Assembly: GCF_027580225.2 (NCBI RefSeq)
Contig: NC_073358.2
Span: forward strand, 10,653,001 to 10,717,000
DNA: 64,000 nucleotides
Source: Misgurnus anguillicaudatus
Lineage: Eukaryota > Chordata > Actinopteri > Cypriniformes > Cobitidae
Direction: 5' to 3'
The notes under the pieces were generated by a model. The model did no database searches, was not told where the DNA came from, and saw only the letters and a program-made list of their open reading frames with translations. Position numbers and translations under genes: made by a program. This document shows positions 53,101 through 62,100 of this stretch, piece after piece. Numbering within the stretch: the first letter of the stretch is position 1; every line of letters begins with the position of its first letter.

Positions 53101-56100
53101 AAAGACAAGACATACCTAAATGTTAACCAGTACCATACCAAAATTATTTAGCTGTATATTTCAAGTGTGACTCAAATGCTATAAGGCCAGCGTACCTTCA
53201 TACCCGTAAAGCAGATGATGTATTTGTATTTCTTTGTGTTTGCAGATAAGTCGTGAGGAGCAGCTCCAGCAGAAGTTATTAGAGGAACAGTTCTCTCTAC
53301 TGCAGGCTACAGTCACCGAAGCTGAAAACATCATACAGGACGCCGTGGCTAAACTCGACGATCCACTGCACATCCGATGTACCAGCTCTCCAGGTACAGT
53401 AGTGACCCAACTCAACTTTATCCCCATTAAAGTGCAAGTCAGGTCCAATTTCTAAGCTTCCTAATATTGTTAAGGAGTCCCCAACAACTGCATGCAAGGT
53501 CATTTTCTCAATTAATAAATGTAATATTACCTCAATTCTCAGAAATCCCCAAACTATTCCCGCAAAGCCGTTCAAAGATTCAGTCTGTCTAAAACCCACC
53601 ACTTGGTAGCGTACTCTGCTTTGATTGGTCAACTGACAACAGTCAGTTATTATTGGTTTTTCCGCACATTAAACATTAGTACAACATTCATTGACCTAGT
53701 GCCAACGTTACTTACTGATAAGACATTAGAGTTTGAAAACCAACATCATTACACATCATTGATCCTTAATCCAAGTAATAATTGGATAAATATTTAACAC
53801 TCATCTTAGAACGCATGTGAGTGATTCTCACGAAATCCAGATTTAGAAGGTGTTCTGGGCTTAAACAATGATTGAAACTGTAAACAATAGCGTAACTGCA
53901 ACATACGTTAACCGAGTGCTAGTGCAATTTACTGACAAGACATTACAGTAAACTAGACATTCAGAACACTGAACTCGCCAAGATGGAGAAGCAGTCATCA
54001 GTAAAATGACGGGAACACAACAGAAGGGTTTTATTGTAACTTTACTACTATGGTATCGTCGAAAAAATTAATTTTAACCATTGATTCTTCACATCTTCAT
54101 CCTTTGGTAGTGAAAACAATACAAACTCGCCTTTACAGCTCAAAACAATGTCTTCTCGACATGATGTTAACACACCAACTAGTGAAAATGTCTGTGGGCA
54201 GGTCAGGTTTTTTTCTTTTTTATTGTGCACTTTTTGGGTTAGCAACTTTGTTCACGTCTTGACACACTGCAATAAAGATAATTTTTGATGCTGGATCTGA
54301 CTGGCACCTTAAGTAAAATTTCCTAAACTTGACCAACATTGTTCTTCAGATTACCTCATCAGCCGGGCCGAGGCCACGCTTGATTCCATTGATAAAGTCC
54401 AGATCGGCCACTCGGAGTTTGTGAAGAATATGAGGGGTAATTTTTTCACTCCCACATTCTGCTTGTTTATATGCATTTGTATGTATGTGTTATCTTTCAG
54501 GTGTGCTAATTCATGTTTACTCTCTGTTTGTGGTGTAGATGCTGGCGGTCTGGTTAGGGCTCTTACTCAGTTCTCTCATCTCACCGCCGACACAATAGCC
54601 AATGGAAGTGCAACGGCGAACATGGCGCCTACTGACCACGCTGACCGTAAATACACACACTTACACTATAGACCCAAACCTTTAGACAGGCTAGCTCATT
54701 CTTATTCTTATTACCATCTAATGTGGTAGTGACCAAATTAAAGGCACAATATGTACGATATTTGCATTACAATATCCAAAAACTGCTATCCAAATAGTGT
54801 TATACATATTGTTTGCATGTATACTTGCATTATCGCAAATGTTTTCAAATATGTTTGAGTTGTTAGTTAGTTAATTCAGTGCTATTTATGGGGTCACTTG
54901 CTTTTACTGCGGTAGAAATTATAGATGTGTTCATCTTCATGCTGCGTTGTGCAGACCGAACGGCATGACATTATAGCATTGCAAGAGTGATCCAAAAGCA
55001 GTACTATCGACCACATACATAAGTAGTTGTAACGTCTAGCACATTACTCTGTTGTTTCTAAACTCTGTCGGCTTACATTATAATGTAATGTTTTTAAAAC
55101 TTTACTTCATTACATCATCCAAGAACATTTTGTGAGTCCCGTCAAACTGATTTTCAATTGGCAGTGCAGGTAAAGACTACAACTCCCATCATTGCATGTT
55201 TCCTTTTAACATCATTAAGCTACGACCTTTGTACATTTTTTGGTTTGGCGACCTCTAGTGGCAAACTTACATATTGTGCCTGTATAATAATAATAAAGTC
55301 ATCAAATTTATAATCTATGTATGTGAATTTGTAGGGACTCAAGTATACGAATGAAATCACAACAGTCTTATATTTTAGTACAGTTTCATGTATCTCATAT
55401 TTGATTTAAATCATTCAATTCAAACAAAGTGTCTAACATATTGCACATATTATACTCTGATATGACTGGTGCTATACACTCTAACTTTAATGTTATTAAT
55501 AATAAACTTAAAACAGAGTTTTAAGATCAGAAGATTTTGAAGGTCACATTTAATCCGAAGCTACTGGTAGTAACTGTGAATATTGTTTATTTTGTTGAAA
55601 GTGTTGTCTGATGTACATTTGTGTATACATGTGCAGGTTTGACAGAGCATTGTAAGGGTTGTGCCACCCAGAGTCTGCAGTTTCTTCGAGATCTAAAATC
55701 AAAAGCATCTCTGAATAGAGCTGATCCAGCATCGATTCGAGCAGCCGTACAGAAGATCCTCAGAATAGCACAGGTGAGAAATGTGAAGTATATGAAATGC
55801 TACAAATGCAACTAATAGGTTTCATTTACTAATAATTATGTACGTGTTTTGTATTTATAAGCACGTTTGAACTTTTAACAGAAAATTTCAGTGGGTACAT
55901 CCAATAGCGTACGTGTCTGTTGCGTTGTTATTATTGTAATTATTTTAATATATTTAGAAGAAATTTGAGTACGAAAGTTTTTGTTAAATGATGATGATTT
56001 GTTCATGCAAATGTCTGTATGCAAATTTCACACACTTTTTTGTGTTAGCAACGCAATGTTTTCTTCGGGTTCTTATGCCAAATATTCTTAATTATAAAGC

Positions 56101-59100
56101 CATTTATTGTTTTTATGCTTTGGACATTAGACTTTGTGGTTTACATCAGTCCAAGTGGTGTCTCTAACATTGTTTATCTTTTTTATGTGTTTCAGGATTT
56201 GAGGCCAAAAGGAATGGATGTTGGGAAAGATGAATTGGGTGATATGGTGGATAAGGAAATGGCTGCTACATCTGCTGCAATTGAAGAAGCTGTTAGGAGA
56301 ATGGATGTGAGTACAGCGCTGATTATTTTACAGTATACACAAACTGTTTAAACACCAAATAAGTCACATGAGATTTCATTAAATGCTATTATTATTTACT
56401 GTTGTATGTTGTCAGCAAATATTGTGAATTGAAGACATCTACTTCATTAAGTGGTTCCTGCAATGATTTGTAATTGCATTGTTGTTAAGCATTGCATTAT
56501 TTGGCATGCAGGACATGTGTTTTCCATAGCTTTTAAACACGACTGAAAATTTGTTGTACAATGCACCGGTTTGATGTGGTATTTTTCCCACCTATACTCT
56601 ACTGTGATTGGATGACTGAGTAAAAAGTGTTATTGACAAGCCTAGTGTTTGTTTTTAATACAGCACTCCTATAGCAAACACTTGAAAAAAATTGCACTGG
56701 GCTTGGTTTAAAAAAAAAGTTTTGGTGGACACACAGCCTTACTGTTGTTTTGACCCTGATGTGATTTGTGGTTTTGTAGGAGATGATGAATCAAGCAAGG
56801 AAGGACACAACAGGAGTTAAGCTGGAGGTCAATGAGAGGTAAGTGGTTTTAATTTAATTGGGTTGTAGACACTTAAACAATGTTTCATTTGCAAAATGTT
56901 TGTTTATTTGCATTCAACCATATTTGTAAAATACATCACAATTTTGTACTTTATTATTTTTCTTCCAGAATTTTGTTTAGCTGCACTGATCTTATGAAGG
57001 TACGATTATTATTATTATTATTATTATCAGATAAACAATATAGATTTCACTCAAAACATACTTTACTCCTACATCTGTTGAGCTCTAATGATTAAATCCT
57101 GAAATATAAATAAAAACAATCTATATACTTGAGGTGACATGTTTATTAAATAAAACATGTATTTTTGTAACATCAGATGAATAACGTCTTAACATTTTAT
57201 TCAGGCCATACGTATGCTGGTGTTGGCATCAACGGATCTACAGAAAGAGATTGTGGAAGGCGGAAGGGTAAAGTTTTGATTTTATTCTATAATCCATGTA
57301 ATCTCTGTTTATACTGTCAGATACTGACCCACAGTGATAATACAATAAATGTTAATTGTGACGATATTGTAAAGAATGCTTTTTTCATTTTTTTAATGTG
57401 AAAATATTGAGAAAATCACCTTTAAAGTTGTCCAAATTAAGTCCTTAGCAATTTTTACTAAGGATAAATAAAGTTTTGATATTTACAGTATTACATTTAC
57501 AAAATATCTTAATGGAACATGATCTTTACATGATATTCTAGTGATTTTCTGCATAAAAATAAATAATTTTGCCCCATACAATGTATTGTTGGCAATTGCT
57601 TCAAATATACCCATGCGACTTATGACTTTTTTTGTGGTCCAAGGTCACATTTAAGTTTTAAAACCTTCTATGTATGTTTCTAAAATTGTGTCTGTGCTTG
57701 CTAATGTATTTTTTATATGAAGAGCTCAAGTGCATCTGACATGTTTTCTTGTAAATGATCATTTTTTATCAGACTCTTAATGGATTCTGCCAACAAACCG
57801 GCATTTCTGAATGACCTGAGGCCGGGATTAAACAAATTTGAAGTGAACGTATTTGATAGCTTTCTGTTAATAGCATTATCTCATTTTTGGTGGCTTTTGC
57901 ATCTGAGCTTTTCATATGTGAAGACTAAGGGCCAGATTTACTATATATTTACATATATATAAATCGCGTGTCGCATTAAAAAGACCTGTCTGAAATTGAT
58001 ACTGAATTGCAAGGCTGCGATTTTATGTTTCTTGTGCGTGTACTATGGCGTTTTGGTCAGTAAGAAGTTCTTATCAATCTAAAATCATTATGAGTCGGAG
58101 TCGTGTATAACGTGCATTTAAAAAAGCAAAAATCAAAAAAAATAATTCAAAATATTATTTATTATAATGAAAATAATTAAAACAATCTTAAGAACGGCGA
58201 TATAAATATTCTTCTTGACATTTCCTGGAATAGCAATAACAATTGGACTTTCTGCACGAGAGCGCCCCCTGGCTTTGGTATGTGCCCGGATTTCACTGTA
58301 ATTCAGTTAAATTCATTCATTTAGAAAACGCACATTTGCACGATTAATCGTTACAGCCCTAGCGCAAACCATTTTGTCGTTAAATAATGACTGTCGGGAT
58401 TTACTAAGACCGCGCAGTGGATTATTATGCATTTGCATTTCTAGGAGTTTCCCTTTCAGATGCAAAATTTATGGGAGGAGATTAATTAAATGATTCACGC
58501 AACGCGATTTACTTATGTTTGCGCTTGTGATATTACTGGTTTTTGTGCCATTATTTAAATCATTTTGGCCTTGAAATGTTGGCGCCCATTTTTTGGAATT
58601 GAGCTCTCATGCGTATTTGCCCCATTTAGTAAATCTGTCCCAAAAACTATTTTTTGACATAGCTTAAATAGAAATGTATGTTCACATGAAATCAAGCATT
58701 CATTATCGGTCTGACCTTTTGGTTTTTAGGGTGCAGCAACAATTAAAGAGTTTTACGCTCGTAACTCTCGCTGGACTGAAGGTCTTATATCTGCCTCTAA
58801 AGCTGTAGGATGGGGTGCGACACAGATGGTGTATGTATATTATCAAATATTACAGATATCCATTCTATTTTATATCTATGTGACATTTAAGTGTTTTGTT
58901 TAAGTCACATTAATGCATATTTATTATGAGGTTTGATATTGTTATTGTACAATTTAATATTTGAATTTGTAATAATTTGTTGCAAAATGATATGTAATAA
59001 ATCTGTTTCCTCACAGTGATTCTGCAGATAGGGTGGTGTTACACACAGGGAAATATGAAGAGCTGATCGTGTGCTCTCATGAGATTGCTGCCAGCACCGC

Positions 59101-62100
59101 ACAGCTTGTTGCAGCCTCCAAGGTTTCACTTTTATACTAAAATTTCAATGATTTTACCTCTTTATCATAATCCAGTGCTCTTATATTAATACATATAATG
59201 TGTGTGTTTGTGTGTCTGTGTGAACATGTTCGAAATAATCGAAATAACAATTTTTTTTCTGAGGTTTACCAGGTTTGAGTGCATGACGCTTAGCTCCCAA
59301 AGCACAGCGTCCTCACAACATAGCAGAGGCAATAATACTACAGTGAAAATTAAAGTTTCTTCGCGTATACATTTGGGCGGTTTTACGCAAATATTCCCAC
59401 ACAGTGACGCAGATATATGGGGTCGTGTTTGAATGAGACATTTTAGAAAGGTGTGAATTATACCTGTCAAATGGGATTTGAAAATAACCCCAACACCCCA
59501 TTTTCACTACTACGCACGGAAATGTATGGGTATACCTTATATAATTTTTTGTATGGCACTCTTGCATCTGCAAGGGACTTGTTATACACATAGGTGCAGA
59601 CGTTGCATTTTTTAACACCTGAGTTAAGCAGCAAACACAAACAGCAGTTTTCCACACCTGCCACATTTGATTTGAGACTTTAAGACCTTTCAGATCTTCT
59701 ATATACACAAACAGCTTTTAACACACCGAATCGCATCATATGACCGCTTTAAATATTTATCAAATACATTGTAACACAGATGCACATTGCAAATGGCAAC
59801 ACAAAAGATGCACTTTATAAATGCCTTATTTCAATAATTAAACAACTATCTCTCGTGTGTAACTAAAACACAATATACACTACCGTTCAAAATTTTGAAA
59901 TTGCTTTTGTAAACAAAAATATTATTGTGAAAACGACAATTTCTTTTAAAAAATATGATTTTTAAAATGTATAACAGACTGAATATTAAATACAAACCAG
60001 CCAAAATGAGCCATAATAAGCATGAACTCCTTTAATATTCTTTAAAAATCATCTCGGGGTGAGACCTTGAGAAGCTTCTTGATAAAATGAAAAGATAAAT
60101 TTAGCTTACTATGTAAGGAATGAATAACGATGGGCCATTTAATTATTCGAAAATAGTGCACACCCAAGGTGGTACACTCCACTTCGTGTCGCATTACCTC
60201 CTTGGGTGTGCATTATTTTCTTCTAATTCAATGGCCTGTCTTCAATTATTCCTTACTTATACCATGGGGCTGCTGAATGCTTTATTCCGGTTGTTTGAGA
60301 AATGTTCGACGGGTGTTGTTTTTTTCTGTAAAACGCACACCTGACCTGTCAGATGTCTTAACTCTTTCGCCGCCAGCGTTTTTTTTAAAAGTTGCCAGCC
60401 AGCGCCAGCGTTTTTCATGATTTTCACAAAAGTTTAATGCCTTCCAGAAAATGTTCTTCTTAAAATATATAAACATACAATATACCAAATGAAAGAACAG
60501 ACTCGTTTCATCCTACCTTCAGTAGTTCTTTTGTAATCAGCTTTTGAATATGGGTAGGTTTCTGCAAAAACACCACATTTTGAGCAAAAAGCAGATAATT
60601 CCATTTTTGTGACGGACTTTTCATAGAGATCCCATTCAGAGCGATTTTAAAACAGAGATGGACACGCAGCAGCTTGCCATAGGACAATACTTCCGGGTTT
60701 AAAAAGTAATAGCGGTAAGGATAATAGCGGTATTGCGGAAAGCCGAAAATACTAGTCATTGGCAGGGAAGCGTTTTCTCTTGATTGACGAGATATCTCGT
60801 CAATGGCGGCGAAAGAGTTAAAATAACCACCAGATCAGTGACTGTGGTAAACGTGATATAAGGGTCAGTGACAAAAACAGTTTGGCCAGATTTAAAAAAA
60901 CTTGCACGTATCAGGTATATTTCAATGCACATAGGGTATTTATGTTAATTTTATGCAATAAAAAATTACATTTGCACCATTTTTATGAAAGTTAAGACTG
61001 AATGGACCTGAAAATGTCAAATGATGTAACCGCTAATTGCTCCAAAGAATGAGAAATATTAAATATTTTATCCACCTTGATGGCATGTAAGCGTAATCAT
61101 CAAACAATTTTATAAGTTATTTCCAAATGTAAATTTGAATGCGTTTTTGTGAAATATTGCCCTGACATTTGCTGAAAACAGCTCTGTTTTCTTAATAATC
61201 TTTAACAAATGATGTAAAAATGTATGTTAAAAAAATCATATTACACTAAACTTTTTGAATATATTTATATTTTCATTTAAAAAAAATACAATTGACACAG
61301 ACCGGTTACATCACATTGACATGTTTGCAGTTATCCCCCAAATATTCTTTCAAAATGAAATAAAACCAGAAATTTTAGACTTGGTCCTCAAAAAAGAAAA
61401 TGTTTGCAAGTAATCTGTTAATTCATTTTGAAATGTTACCCCTTCTACATTTAATTGAACCATAAGGACACAAAATAATTAACGTCACGTCATTGACCCA
61501 TAAACGGAATACTTAACTTCGGTCCATTGAATTATTTAAAAATAATGCACACCCAAGGTGGTACTGCGGCACAACGTGAAGCGCAATAATTCAATAAAGC
61601 ATTCAACAGCTCCGTGGTATAATATTCTATAATGTGAAAAATATAAATTATGACTGAATTATAAAATGAATAATATGCTTATTGTAGGAATTGTAAATGT
61701 TAATTACTACAGTAGTAATCTAAGAAAGTACGATCATGAATACATTTGTTTTTTGTGTGTCTCTGTAGGTGAAAGCAGACTCGGGTAGTAGGAAGCTGGG
61801 TGTTCTTCAACAGGCCTCACGTACTGTTAATGAGAAGGCTGCTAATGTGGTGGCATCCACCAAAACGGGACTGGACCAGATCGAGGACAAGGGTCAGTGT
61901 GATGTCACAGGGCCATACCTACTGTTTTTACTTCAGTAATAAAATACAGGGTGATGCTATAACACAGAGATCATTCACAAAATTAACACGCTTTTTTCCT
62001 CTTCTTTGTTCTTGTGCGGATATTTAGACACCTTTGATTTCTCTGGCATGTCTCTGATCAAGCTTCGAAAAGAAGAAATGGAGTCGCAGGTTCGTTTTGT

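Noticed and set aside
57777..57840. Candidate extra exon in intron 26 (acceptor-like ttttatcag, open frame [16 protein letters not shown])
   Set aside because: Exons 26 and 27 join in phase to give the conserved GGRGAAT with no room for an insert, and no matching family segment exists.
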